From positions 1,248,665 to 1,312,664 of the forward strand of contig SCFE01000120.1 of the NCBI GenBank assembly GCA_004352715.1: 64,000 nt of DNA, given 5' to 3'. Under the pieces are notes generated by a model. The model ran no database searches. It was not told the DNA's origin and saw only the letters and a program-made list of their open reading frames with translations. Shown here piece by piece: positions 44,900 through 56,706 of the stretch. The position numbers and the translations under genes were made by a program. Position 1 is the first letter of the stretch. The number at the start of each line of letters is the position of its first letter. The stretch comes from Hofstenia miamia. Its lineage: Eukaryota; Xenacoelomorpha; Acoela.

Positions 44900-46065
44900 C
44901 GAACTAATCTACATTAGGTTCCACACAAGTATAACAATTAGCTCCTACTGATTAGGTAGCTCCACGAGACTCCAGTTCGTAGTAATCGAAGTGGGCAACT
45001 GCCCGAAGCAGTATCCAGTTGCCGAGAGTCCATCCGCTGCTCCAAGACTTCCATATACCAAAAACTAACTATGTGCCCTAACTATTTGTGCTAATAAATA
45101 CCAGTCATATTCGACTTACTGCTTGCACTACTCAATGTGTGGTGTTAATATAATAATGCAATACGCTAAGATGCATTGACACTAGTTGCTTAACAAACAA
45201 AAACGATGTAATAAATAGAGCAGCTCGCTAGCCTACATATACTAGATGGTTCAAACTAGCAACAAGGCACGACACTAGCCGCAACAAGATAAAAAAGGTA
45301 ACCCTATATACAAATGAACTATAAACTAAAGCAGCTTCCTAAACTACAGTTAAATTGAGTAAAAGGATGACAATACGATACAATACATTTAAATGGTCAT
45401 TATCGGTCATTATAGGTGTCCTACAGTGTACAGAATTTAGATCTAAAATAAGAATCAAATATACAATACACCTAGGGTTGGATGACTACACTTATCGTGG
45501 ATTTGTTACTACATGTAAAAACGAACGATCGCTAGCCAGCTAAACATGTTGAAAAAATCTCCCTATTCGTATACGTAACTTAGATGTGAGTAAAGATCAA
45601 GGCACCAATTCATTTGCCCTCGCAACAGCCTTGTGATCGCTACACACATTGAATGCTTAGCTGCGCATTATAATTAATTAATCAAACCAGTTAACGATAA
45701 AGATAATTCTCCATCAACCAAATAATCCATTTTGTTCATATTTATAGACATTAATGCAAACATATTTATTATGCAAACAAGTACCTGTCGCTGTTTCAAT
45801 TTCTGCAAGTCTACGTAGAATATATATGCGTGCTAATTGCTGCTTGCTAAAATAAACGTGGAGGGGTTCGTCCACATGTGATTTGACAAAAGGTGAATGC
45901 GGCAAATACTTGTTTTTACAATTTTTTCAGATTACATGACGTGATGCTCATTCTATTAAAATGCAAGAAATAGGAAAATCAGAGTTTTATGTTTTACTGT
46001 ATTATTCAATCTTGGTTATGTTTTCATTTATTTGTCTTTTAATGAATTATGCTACATTACACCAA
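44900..46065 (+). repeat. dispersed repeat family R1, copy 3 (longest)
   Basis: 45190-45915 aligns to the reverse complement of 11935-12610, and 45640-46065 aligns to 2175-2575. The region left of 45190 has no partner in the window. Minus strand at 45905-45714 encodes PHSPFVKSHVDEPLHV then QLARIYILRRLAEIETATGT with CLHNKYV, partially conserved as peptide with the 12-kb copy. Class unknown; an LTR retroelement end is one possibility. Confidence 0.5.
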
Positions 46066-46081
46066 TGTTTTATATATTTAG

Positions 46082-46103
46082 CTAACCCTAACCCTAAACC
46101 CTA
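46082..46103. repeat. short interstitial telomere-like repeat
   Basis: CTAACCCTAACCCTAAACCC resembles three units of CCCTAA, the usual animal telomere repeat outside insects. Too short to infer much. Confidence 0.4.
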
Positions 46104-46317
46104 TCATGCAAAGTACACTAACTAAATAAAACCTAAAGCGTTCACAAATTTTCATTCACTGAAAGTGAAAACAGCTGATTAAAGATATAGAAAATATCAA
46201 AATTGTGCTTTGCTAGAAATATAGTTATAATAGATTGAAATTTGCGTTATGCAATATCAGCTCTATGCATCGCCATGTGTAAAAACAGCTTATGTTTATA
46301 TATATATATATATGTAT

Positions 46318-46676
46318 CAGACTTGTCAATGAGCCGTAATTTCTAAGCTCGGCTGGGCTCGTTTCAATTTTGAGTAAGTTCTGCTCGGCTCGGCTCGCCA
46401 CATAAATTCTTTCAATGAGGCTCGTTTCAGCCCGATATTTTTTTAAAATATTGTGCTCTCCGAATTTTTTTCATTGCTCTTCCTATTATTTAATAATCAT
46501 TTTAAAAATAAGATTAAAAGTAAGAAATATTGAATGAAAAAATAAGAAAAATCTGCATAATCAAATAAACAAGCAGCACTATAAATTTGCTTTGCTTAAA
46601 AACAACTCGTTTTGGGCTCGTTTTATACCCAATACTCTGCTTAAGCTCGGCTCGGCTCGGCTCGTTGACAAGTCTG
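46318..46676. mobile_element. GAGCC-word miniature element, full length
   Basis: The 359-bp element has ends CAGACTTGTCAATGAGCC and the reverse complement of CAGACTTGTCAACGAGCC. GCTCGGCTCG words repeat in both subterminal regions (46348-46400 and 46641-46663). It is inserted within a (TA)n tract, so no target duplication can be read. It aligns end to end with the 9.3-kb copy in reverse. Confidence 0.75.
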
Positions 46677-47482
46677 TTATATATATATATATATATATAT
46701 ATANNNNNNNNNNNNNNNNNNNNNNNNNNNNNNNNNNNNNNNNNNNNNNNNNNNNNNNNNNNNNNNNNNNNNNNNNNNNNNNNNNNNNNNNNNNNNNNNN
46801 NNNNNNNNNNNNNNNNNNNNNNNNNNNNNNNNNNNNNNNNNNNNNNNNNNNNNNNNNNNNNNNNNNNNNNNNNNNNNNNNNNNNNNNNNNNNNNNNNNNN
46901 NNNNNNNNNNNNNNNNNNNNNNNNNNNNNNNNNNNNNNNNNNNNNNNNNNNNNNNNNNNNNNNNNNNNNNNNNNNNNNNNNNNNNNNNNNNNNNNNNNNN
47001 NNNNNNNNNNNNNNNNNNNNNNNNNNNNNNNNNNNNNNNNNNNNNNNNNNNNNNNNNNNNNNNNNNNNNNNNNNNNNNNNNNNNNNNNNNNNNNNNNNNN
47101 NNNNNNNNNNNNNNNNNNNNNNNNNNNNNNNNNNNNNNNNNNNNNNNNNNNNNNNNNNNNNNNNNNNNNNNNNNNNNNNNNNNNNNNNNNNNNNNNNNNN
47201 NNNNNNNNNNNNNNNNNNNNNNNNNNNNNNNNNNNNNNNNNNNNNNNNNNNNNNNNNNNNNNNNNNNNNNNNNNNNNNNNNNNNNNNNNNNNNNNNNNNN
47301 NNNNNNNNNNNNNNNNNNNNNNNNNNNNNNNNNNNNNNNNNNNNNNNNNNNNNNNNNNNNNNNNNNNNNNNNNNNNNNNNNNNNNNNNNNNNNNNNNNNN
47401 NNNNNNNNNNNNNNNNNNNNNNNNNNNNNNNNNNNNNNNNNNNNNNNNNNNNNNNNNNNNNNNNNNNNNATATATATATAAT
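46677..47482. repeat. (TA)n array containing a 766-bp gap
   Basis: TA tracts border N bases 46704-47469 on both sides; the gap probably is array sequence or something nested in it. Confidence 0.9.
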
Positions 47483-48825
47483 ATACTTGCATAGATTAAA
47501 TATGCAATGCAAATATAATCTACAGGCTGGCCGACCGGTATTAGCTGTTGCCGGCCAACTACCGTCCCCGGCCTTAAAATTTTCGGCCTGTTCCAACTTT
47601 GTGCTGATCTTGCAAATAATAAGATGTGGCTAGATGCGAACCAACTACAATTAAATATATTGAAATCTCAATTTATTATATTATATACTTCCTTTCAATG
47701 CACTAAAACCTATCTCTAAAACTGGATGATTATCTGTTTGCATGTTTCAAATAAAGTTTTTACTTAAGTGTTTCATTTGGTGAAAACCTAAACTTTAGAG
47801 ACTTCTTTATTAATAAAATAAGAAAACTTGCTATTTTTAACTAACAGCTAAAAATTTTAATTAATTGTATTCCATGCAAATGGTATACAATATGTGCGTT
47901 CGCATTTATACGAAATTATATGCTATAGGACTTTGCTAGCAGTTATTACTAACATACTGAAATAGAAAAGCCTTGAAAAAATGGTGAACTGGTTAGATTT
48001 CCCAGATTTACTCATACTTCTCAATTTTAGGCTCAGTTTAAGAGAATGAAGCCTATTAGTTACATTATGTATCAAGCATATACATATTTTATGAATATAA
48101 TTACTAGCAAAGATCCACTTTTTACGGGATTATTGCGTTCTACGTTAAAGTGGAATGTACGCACCAGCAAATACTTGAAAAAGAGATTAATAAAAAATAG
48201 TAATGGCTCTAATTCTTATTTTTGTAAAAACTGCTGAAATATACAATGACATGCCATTAAAATCTAGACAGGAGAAATTGCACAAACAAGAAATTCAAAA
48301 TTTTTTCATCATTTACAAGAAAAGAATATTCATATAATTTCCACGTTGACTAAAATCATAATGATGTATTATGCCTCCTCATGTAAAACCCAATTTTAAA
48401 GTTCAATTTGCTTAAGCTATTTGGGACAAAACTAGACTTTTTAATGAGTGGAACCTCTTTACACAGTTTCTTCTATTAATTAGCATTCTAAAACACATGG
48501 GTATATCAGTGCTCATGCATGTCTATACATATACATACATGTATTTACAAAATATTCAAATACCAATGAAAACTAATTTACTATGAGGTGACAATTACAA
48601 TGAATTGAGGAGATAACGAAAATATGGACAAATAGTTAAGTATAAGATTTGTTAAAAAATTGTTTTAGATGCTGAGAAATTGCTCACGAATGCGTGCAAG
48701 CAAGACATTTTTCGAATATTAAATATAAATTTTTCTTTTGTGTGTGCATGCCTTTTATATTTTTAATTGTTATAAAGTTCTGAAGAAAGATGTTTAGTTT
48801 AAGTTTGTTTTCAATATGCTTAATC
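47483..48825. other. AT-rich DNA, no recognised gene
   Basis: A GC-rich patch at 47521-47590 repeats GGCCGACCGG, GCCGGCC and CCCCGGCC words, possibly another miniature-element subterminus. Nothing else recognised. Confidence 0.3.
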
Positions 48826-48827
48826 AA

Positions 48828-48995
48828 AATAACAGGCTGTACGATATTACACGAGGTGGATGACCCGCTAAAAGCTAATGATGCGACTAGACGCATTAAA
48901 GGCGTCTACACGATCTCTGCTTTACTAGCCCCATCATCGCGATTCACTTGCTCCTCCGTATCAAGCCGTATTAATGATAGAAAAAACTTATCAAT
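48828..48995 (+). other. possible coding exon or GC-richer island
   Basis: AACAG precedes an open stretch reading GCTILHEVDDPLKANDATRR then IKGVYTISALLAPSSRFTCS. CpG and GC content are higher than around it. No convincing donor and no recognised domain; plus-strand frame chosen because it is the longest open one. Confidence 0.2.
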
Positions 48996-49059
48996 CACTT
49001 TCTACCTTGTATGTAACCAATTAGAATTCACCAAAATAAATATATTTTACTAAAGTGGA

Positions 49060-50540
49060 GCATGTGTAAATCCGGATTAATAAAATCTATAAAAAAAAGA
49101 TTTTGATCAACACATGTATGCTGACTTTAGCTGCTACACATCTCGTGTAAATGTGTGTATTGTTCGTCAGCATGTGGATACAATGCAATGTGTTTCAAGT
49201 CTATATTATTTAATAGTGTAGGCTACATGCATATTACATACATTATTAGCGCCACATTATCAAAGCTATAAAAACCTCACTGTTTTTGGTAAAACTTTGT
49301 CTGTTTAACATATTATTCTAAAAGACTCTCAAAATAGCGTACATACTCTATTGTTAATTAATGCTAATTCAAAAAAAAATATTTAAATATTGTGTCTAGT
49401 TGAAGACTAGTAAAGGTCCACACCAGAATTCGGGCAGGCCAAGTCCCGTCCCCCCTGTCTTTATTATATGCAAATAATCGGCCCCTTTGCAGTCCGTTTC
49501 ACACCTATACTCAAATAAAATATATTGTCATTACTTTTGAGGAATTGCAAATACCTGCATATTGAAGACAATCAAATAAAATCAAATATTTAGTTTCTAT
49601 ATTTTTGAAAAATGTTTAGCAAAATTTGAATGATTGTCATGTTATAAAGTCATTCTTGAACAAATATTTTAATTTTTAGCACTCATTTCTGTAAAAAAAA
49701 ATCTTAAGCATGTTTTGTCATTTGTATACAGCACTTGACTACACGTGTTAACAAATACATAATCATTGGAAGTTGTTTTCATTTTATTAATTGGTCAAAA
49801 CAAAATTTGTTGCGTTTGATAATTTCTGTGGTTAAAATGCTAAATTTGTAGGTCAAAACATATATATATATATATATGTATATTTCTTAAGCTGTTATTT
49901 TCTTTTCAACTATAACAATTTTAGGATTGCGTTCTTACCATACTCATCAAGTGGTCCAAAGAGTTCAGATTTTTTGCAGTATAAATAGCAAACTGTCCTG
50001 TCTGTTCTCGGTCCGGGAAATGGGGACCATTTCCAAATCTGAGTCGAATACTTATGATAAATGTATAATATTACTATAAGACAGACAAAACATTTCTTTG
50101 CCAAAATTAAGACACATCATTGATATGTAGCATAAATTTAATGACCAGTAATAAACAACGGGGGTTTCACCCCTGCGACCCCATACTCAAGTAGAATAAA
50201 GCACTTCTTAATTACTATATGATGCATTCAACATAAGGTCAAAGTTGTCAAACCTATCAAAATCCTAATGACTGTGGCATTAAAGAACTGCTAAAATATT
50301 GTCAATAAATAATTATTTAACCTGAAATTTAGATGAAAATATTAGAATTTGATTCAGATTTGGATGTGCAAGATTACTAAATAGAGTTTCCGTTTTTTTA
50401 TATTTTCTGTTGATTTCCTGTATCAACCTATCATATTTTTTGTAGAAAGATTTCTTAATTTCATTTCTAGATATTAACACAGAGACAGAAATTTGTAGGA
50501 TGCGGGATTTAGAGATACTGCTACATCTAACATCTATTTC
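49060..50540. other. AT-rich DNA with two small GC-rich patches
   Basis: 49425-49500 (CAGGCCAAGTCCCGTCCCCC) and 50157-50190 (CGGGGGTTTCACCCCTGCGA) look like fragments of transposon termini. A (TA)n tract lies at 49859-49878. No gene recognised. Confidence 0.3.
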
Positions 50541-50554
50541 TCTTTAAAGTAATT

Positions 50555-50770
50555 GTCAAAGGTGCCAAACATCGTGATATGCTAGATGACCATGTTATGC
50601 CTCTGCTACACCAAAAAAGAATGATGAAGTGTAATATTTCAAGATGGCTCCACACCACCTCTCAAAATCATCCAGGAAATTTCTCTCACCTGTGCTACCA
50701 GACAGTGGGTAATTTATCGGGTACCATCCACGACGCTGGCCCCTACATTCTCTTGTTATCAGTTATTGTA
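50555..50770 (+). pseudogene. mariner-superfamily transposase relic
   Basis: Translation starts KGAKHRDMLDDHVMPLLHQK, then shifts to IFQDGSTPPL for the QDGAPPH block with the second catalytic Asp, and later HPRRWPLHS for the WPxRSPD block. The LDDHVxPxLxQxxxxxxxxFxQDGAPPH pattern is typical of transposases in this superfamily. Two frame changes; both ends missing. Confidence 0.5.
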
Positions 50771-51270
50771 CTATTATTTAAGGGCTACTGTGAAAATTTC
50801 TATCGACTCAAAAGCTTCATTTGTTACTTTTAATATTTATAGGTATTGCCAGAATAAATTTTTTTCAAAATGTATAAACTTAAAGTATTGCATTCCTATT
50901 GGCTAACCCCGTTATCGACATGTAAATACCGTCAATTGCCAGAAAATTTATTTGACAGCAAAAAAACATTACCCTAAAAAACTCTATTCTAAAAAAAGCA
51001 TTCTGCATCATAAAATGTTTCTCTTTAAACCTTGAATACTCTGGGTTAAAATTTCTACCCTAGCCGGTCCCGAAAAAACGATACTCGTAATTTTTAAAAG
51101 TGCAATTTGAATATGCTATCCAATCATACTTTTTTTCAAAATACCCTACGCGTTCTACTACTCGTAGTTCTTAATTTAGCAATATTCTTAATAAAACTAT
51201 ATTAAAGCAGTGTCATTTTTATCTGATGCACTTCTCTTCGAACATATAATATATTTCATCATTAGAAATA

Positions 51271-52110
51271 CAGTACTGGAAAAACGAATTCGGCCACCCA
51301 TGATTTGCATAAATATTTCTAAGAAATTGATGCCAAGAATGTCATAATTTTTTTAAACTAGACTTGGTGTTGCAGAAAGAGGAATTCATCAATGTTGAGA
51401 CATAATTATCACTGTTTACTTTAAATCTCAAGGAGAAACGCTACAATGCTTGTAGTTAACTACTTTTCTTGGAAAAACATATTCGGCCGCTTCAGACCAA
51501 ATCAGAGAATCTGTGAAACATTTTTTTCAGTCTATTTATATTGAAAATGTCTAAATTATCTCCAAATCTTTGGAAGGGATGGGTCAACGTAATATAGCCC
51601 GACTTTTAGAGCGACCTCGAAGTACTATCGGGGATATCATCAGACGTCTCACTTCTGAAAACATCATTGGGGACCATGAATTATGGTGGGAAGTCTGTAA
51701 TGGCATGGGGTACAATATGGAAGTGTGTCTTTCGCAAGATTGTTCACATCACTCGTACTCTCCTAAGCTCTTACTATGCTCGGATTCTAGAAAAGGAACT
51801 CTTGGCACTCCTTACAAGTGATCAATATATCAGCAGGATGGTGCTCCATGTCATTCCCCAAAAGAAATGACAAATTTCCTCCACAATAATGGCTGACTGA
51901 CCTGGCCAATCTCCAGACCTAAACATTATCGAAATATGTGGAAAGAGGTCAAATATCGAATTGGACAATATACTCTTCACACCGAAGAAGAGCTGCGGAT
52001 AGCAATAAAGTAAAAATTTTATGCACTTCCAAACAACTTTATCGATGATCGCCTTGAAGCTGTTATTCGCTCAAAGGTACATCCAACAAAATATTAGAAG
52101 AGACCATTTC
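51271..52110 (+). pseudogene. Tc1 transposon, internally deleted and right-truncated
   Basis: The left end CAGTACTGGAAAAACGAATT/CGGCCACCC (51271) follows a TA. A second related site CTTGGAAAAACATATTCGGC lies at 51468, giving the paired-site IR/DR arrangement of some Tc1 elements. The transposase begins with the HTH part MEGMGQRNIARLLERPRSTI, GDIIRRLTSEN, then jumps to HELWWEV/GGKSVMAWG and, in another frame, QQDGAPCHSPKEMTNFLHNN, SPDLNIIE.MWKEVKYR and later LHTEEELRIAI. The Asp of QDGAPCH and Glu of NIIE are readable; the first catalytic Asp region is deleted. No right terminal repeat was found. Confidence 0.8.
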
Positions 52111-52114
52111 GTTG

Positions 52115-52469
52115 CTTAAGTGCGTGTACTGCATCAATTATTAATTTATGTATCAAATTTAGAATTTACTTTTTTCGGATTTGCTCATTTGTTAAAATTT
52201 TTTCCAATACAAGTCTTGCTAATACATGTCAATTGTTATTCTACATATTTTATGGTATTAGACACAAATTTTCCTTTCAAAGTAACACTTAGTTATAATT
52301 TTAGGCACACTCTATCCAATGAATGTTCATTATTTATTCAAAATAGCAATATGGTCGAATACATATTTCCAGCACTGTATGTGACCAACTCAGAAATATT
52401 TAGCATTAAAAAGTTAAGCTTCAATTTGGAAATATGTAAAGTACTGTATGCATAACTGAAACCACTGAA

Positions 52470-52475
<6 letters not shown>
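52115..52475. other. AT-rich DNA, no recognised gene
   Basis: A 111-codon open frame at 52120-52455 has low-complexity AT-driven composition and no recognised feature. Confidence 0.3.
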
Positions 52476-52476
<1 letters not shown>

Positions 52477-52508
<32 letters not shown>

Positions 52509-53086
52509 TTGCATCAATTTTGAAAAAACGGTTCTAAAAACAGGCTCTACTTTTAAAACCATATTTTCTCACATTTTTATGTAGTTGATAATTTAACTGT
52601 ACCGGTTACCTCCTATTTAACTTGCAAGAGGCAAAATGGCAATATCCTCCAAATAACGTTAAATTATATTGTTATGGCCTCATGATTTACACAATTTTGT
52701 AGCGCTCAAAAGCTAAGAAAACCCAAATAAACTTTTCCAGATTCTCTTTACTTCCCTTGTCAAGATAAGCCATTAGATTTTCACAAGATTAAAACTAATT
52801 TTGAGATCGGATTCGGAGATTGGTCAGCAAAAGCTAACACAGGCTGGCAGATATTTCGTTGCTAAAATTTTTTGCACAGAATATTTACTTCATACACATT
52901 TATATACACATTTTTTTCAATTGACATAAATATAAAACCTTTCCAAAGCTAAAAAGACCCATAAAAATTTTCATTTGTTAAGATAATCATTTAAAATTTT
53001 ACAGGATTAAAATTAATTTTGAGACCGAACCCGGAGATTGGTCAGCAAAGGCTAACACCGGCTTGCAGATATTTGGTTGTTAAATA

Positions 53087-53116
<30 letters not shown>
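52477..53116. repeat. (TA)n-flanked diverged tandem repeat, offset about 218 bp
   Basis: The unit containing GGAGATTGGTCAGCAAA(A/G)G and CTAACAC(A/C)GGCT(G/T)GCAGAT occurs at about 52739-52880 and 52957-53095. (TA)n tracts at 52477-52505 and 53089-53116 bracket the pair. Confidence 0.75.
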
Positions 53117-53120
<4 letters not shown>

Positions 53121-53467
53121 ATTAGAAAATACTGCTAAATCGGCATGGAAAAAACAGTTTTTCAGCATGCTTGTGTTTTTTGGGTGAAGAGATTAGATAT
53201 TGAATACAAAAAAATTTAAATACATCTGATTGATAAAAATATTTCTGTATATTGCGCTTAGAATTGGCGCAAATATGTACCCATACGTAGCCCCAGATAC
53301 ATCTATATACTGTAATATATACATAACATATAAGCTATTTTAAGCAAGGAATTTGCCAATAGGGATACAAAGAACTGAAATTGCATAACGAAAATTTCTT
53401 AAACAATAATTACAACTATACATACAAAAATATTTATTTTAATTATAATTAATGTAATTGTTATCGT

Positions 53468-53935
53468 TAGTTCATACTTGAGTGATGATTAAAATAAATA
53501 TATATAGGATATTATATTAACTTCAATTAGCATTAAATATATATATATATATATGTATATATACACTGCCTTTGATTTTTAGATGAAGTTCACTTTCTTA
53601 ATGAAATTTCATGCCACATTCGATTTTTTGCTTTATTTATATGATATGTATAGCTATTGAGACTGCTTTTAGAATTCTCTTCACAGAAACAAAGGATTAT
53701 TATATTTAGTTCATGTTTGAATGATGATTAAAATAAATATAAATAGGATATTATATTAACTTCAATTAGCATTAAAAAAAAATATATATATATATATACA
53801 CTGCCTTTGATTTTTAGCCTGAAGTTCACTTTCATGTTGCATTCGATTTTTTTGCTATATTTTTAATATATGTATAGCAATTGAGACTGCTTTTAGAATG
53901 TTCTTCACATAAACATAGGATGTTACCTAAACTTC
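53468..53935. repeat. diverged tandem repeat, offset 239 bp, each with a (TA)n tract
   Basis: TAGTTCATACTTGAGTGATG at 53468 and TAGTTCATGTTTGAATGATG at 53707 start two units that also share ACACTGCCTTTGATTTTTAG and GAGACTGCTTTTAGAAT. The internal (TA)n tract lies at the same position in both. Confidence 0.85.
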
Positions 53936-54539
53936 GGATTAAAAATTAAGAGGAAGTTTAAATTTCCAATTCAAAAATTGAGACTACTACAAAATTCAAC
54001 TATGCAGAAAAATATAATGCTGCTAAAAAACTTGAACAGAATATTTTCGCGTGGTCTATATTAATATTATTTAAATAAATATATTCAACTCACTGGAAAT
54101 ACTTTTAGTAAAAAATTTATAGAACTTAAAATTTTATGTTGTTTTTAAGTAAATATGTACATACATCATATACTTAGCATCTACGCACATGCAAAAAGTT
54201 GTAAATGGGAATATGTTTTTATAAATTTGGCAGAAGATTGCGGCAAATGCTTTGAAGATTTTATTAGGTTTAATTAATACAATAAACCAACGCTAAGAAA
54301 ATGTGGTAATAAAGTAAATATATAATTCATATATAAATATCCCTCACTCGCTTAATAACATGTTTTGTATACACAAAGGCTTCAAAAGAGCCTCACAAAG
54401 GAGCCAATTTCGCGGACGCTTACAAGGAATGCAGTGGAAATCATTGATTTGTCGCGAAATAATTAATTAGATGCATCACCTGTTAAAAGATTGCGACATC
54501 AGAGGAGAGATTCATATAATATATATTTTATTATAGGCG

Positions 54540-54915
54540 ATGTGCCATTTATTAAATCAGTTAACAACTGCAAATGTTACCGCCGATTACATTAAAGTGA
54601 CGACGTCAAAACAAAGCTGTGTTGTCCAAGCGTCGTTTCTTTGGCCCGGTGGCTTTCAAAGCCTCGTAAAATATAAAATGGTACATCAAACGAAAGCGCG
54701 CGTGAGTCAAGCGAATTAGAGAGACTGTCTGAGCTACTAGGACGGAGAGTTTATCAACCCTAAGCAAAGAAAAGAACAGTGTTTGAACCTGTGTGTTAAC
54801 TCCGCTAGGAACTGACTGATAGAAAGCCGCTTTCAAGTTACACCGACGTTGCCATAAAAATGAATGTGACAGGGGAAATATAGTCGCATTTCTCGTTCAT
54901 CCTTCACTACATTTC
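54540..54915 (+). promoter_or_regulatory. probable promoter/5' untranslated region of the membrane-protein gene
   Basis: GC and CpG content rise sharply above the window average (CGACGTC, CGTCGTTTC, AAGCGCGCGTGAG). CGACGTCA at 54601-54608 is one base from a palindromic CRE. No clear TATA position was chosen. The inference rests on composition and on the ORF that follows. Confidence 0.4.
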
Positions 54916-55344
54916 ATGCAGAAATCCGTCACGATGCATTCAACCCTCTTTTTCACAATTTTCCTTCTTATCCACACAGTCCACTCCCAGCTACAACCCT
55001 GCTCTTCAGATGCTGACTGTGATATCACCAGTGCAAATTATACAATTAAAATCGGCAAATGCTGCAATGATTCCTGCTGTAAAGAACCCACTTACTCCGA
55101 GCGTGAACACCCCGATAATTCCCTCACTGGTGCTATCATAGGAATGTGCTTTTTAGCTGTGCTATGCATCTCTTGCATTCTATTTTGGCCTTTGTGTAAT
55201 AAACTCAATTCCTACTGCAGACAAAATTCGTCTGAGACTTTTTCCAGTGGAAATAGACCAGCAATGGTTGAAAGACAGCCTCTTCAGAACGGTGAAAAGG
55301 TTCCTGAAAAGGATAACTTGCTTACAGATATCCAATGCAAGTAA
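54916..55344 (+). CDS. small cysteine-rich type I membrane protein
   Basis: 142 codons from the first ATG, or 136 from the ATG at 54934, which begins directly with a signal peptide (MHSTLFFTIFLLIHTVHS, cleavage likely before QLQPC) and is the better start. The ectodomain has six cysteines in C-x5-C-x13-CC-x3-CC spacing and two N-glycosylation sequons (NYT, NDS). One hydrophobic segment follows (LTGAIIGMCFLAVLCISCIL then FWPLC), then a hydrophilic tail of about 45 residues, rich in Ser, Glu and Lys. The layout recalls CYYR1- or Shisa-like small adaptors, but no family is recognised. It looks complete in one exon; the final codons CAAGTAA could alternatively hold a splice donor. Codon use and GC content are clearly higher than the surroundings. 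AATAAA at 55750 may be the polyadenylation signal. Confidence 0.8.
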   Translation: MQKSVTMHSTLFFTIFLLIHTVHSQLQPCSSDADCDITSANYTIKIGKCCNDSCCKEPTYSEREHPDNSLTGAIIGMCFLAVLCISCILFWPLCNKLNSYCRQNSSETFSSGNRPAMVERQPLQNGEKVPEKDNLLTDIQCK

Positions 55345-55573
55345 TTTTCAATTTAGACTTATTTTACCATTTACAATGTGCCAAAGTTTAGTAATAATTT
55401 ATTTCAACATTTTTTATGCTTGTAGTCAATTTTTCAAATTAGAGAAGCTTATTTTTATGTATCTTATTTATCACATAATTCCAAGTGGTGTTTAAGATGG
55501 ATTTCGTATTTTATGATGGATTTTTTATAAAATATACAATCATTTCCAAATCTATTTGTTTCAAACACACGTC

Positions 55574-55578
<5 letters not shown>

Positions 55579-55614
<36 letters not shown>

Positions 55615-55622
55615 TATATATG
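55579..55622. repeat. (TA)n microsatellite in the presumed 3' untranslated region
   Basis: Pure TA tract with one TGTA interruption, 235 bp after the stop codon. Confidence 0.9.
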
Positions 55623-55749
55623 TAAATGTATAATTAAAAAATGCAGTTGTCTTTTATTTCACATTAAATATTGATCAATAGCAGTAAATTTATAATTATA
55701 GTTCTAGATTTAAAGAAATATGGTTTAGTTTCACATAGCAAAACTGTAT

Positions 55750-55755
55750 AATAAA
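55750..55755 (+). terminator. candidate polyadenylation signal AATAAA
   Basis: AATAAA about 400 bp after the membrane-protein stop codon. In DNA this AT-rich it may be chance. Confidence 0.3.
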
Positions 55756-56377
55756 TGCATTTTAATGTCTACATCGCACAGAGTGGATTTGAAAATTACT
55801 CCAGTTCCACTATATTTTATAATAGACAATATATCGTTTTAGTTAACAGAAAGAATAATCTCTCTGCTATTTAACTTATCGGCGAAAGGAGAACACATAA
55901 AAGCGTTTATAATCACGAACAGTTAATTTTTGCCGTTAACTGGTCTTTGTGCTTTATGAGTCAGTAAATTCTGTATGCCAATGTTTGTCAATTAAACGCA
56001 TAAGTGATTTTATTTGCTAACACTTGACAAATATGCGTTCCTATAAAATCCGAAGATAAAATGTGCAAAAGAAATGCCTAAATATCGAAGTACATTAAAA
56101 ATGTACTATTTTTACATTCTGATGTAAAAATATTAATTATGAAATTGTTATAAATTATAGTTTTGGCCATAAATTTTGGCCTTAGTGTTATCCCTAGTAA
56201 ATACGTTTGGAAAATTTGGCAAATATTTGCCAAATATTTGGATAAAAATGCTGGNNNNNNNNNNNNNNNNNNNNNNNNNNNNNNNNNNNNNNNNNNNNNN
56301 NNNNNNNATATATATATATATATATATATATATTGTATATATTTTACAATTTTAAACATTTAAAACAAATAATTATT

Positions 56378-56520
56378 ACTCTAGTAAATACGTTTGGAAA
56401 ATTTGGCAAATTATTTGCCAAATATTTGGATAAAAATGCATAATTTTTGTAAATGGAAATATTCCAAATATTTGACAAATATTTGCCAAATAATTGCCAA
56501 ATTTTCCAAATTTGTACAAT
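56378..56520. mobile_element. short nested copy of the TTTGGCAAAT element
   Basis: ACTCTAGTAAATACGTTTGG repeats the left end of the larger element, and TTGCCAAATTTTCCAAATTT near 56500 is a right end of the same type, giving an about 140-bp copy that is almost a single hairpin. Confidence 0.5.
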
Positions 56521-56706
56521 TTGTACATTCATTAATTTACAGCTTATTTGAATAAATAAAAGTGTGCGTAATTATAATAAACTATTTCAAACATTTTTGC
56601 AACCAATATAACGAAAATTTCAAATTTTTATTGCTACTATTATAAACAATTAAAATATTTATATATCTAAGAATAATTTATGCAACATTTAAGTAGGCAA
56701 TTAGTA

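Noticed and set aside
46082-46103. Telomeric end
   Set aside because: Only about three CCCTAA-like units; too short and surrounded by ordinary sequence.
55247-55495. 82-codon ORF overlapping the membrane-protein gene in another frame
   Set aside because: Overlap in a different frame with composition typical of chance.
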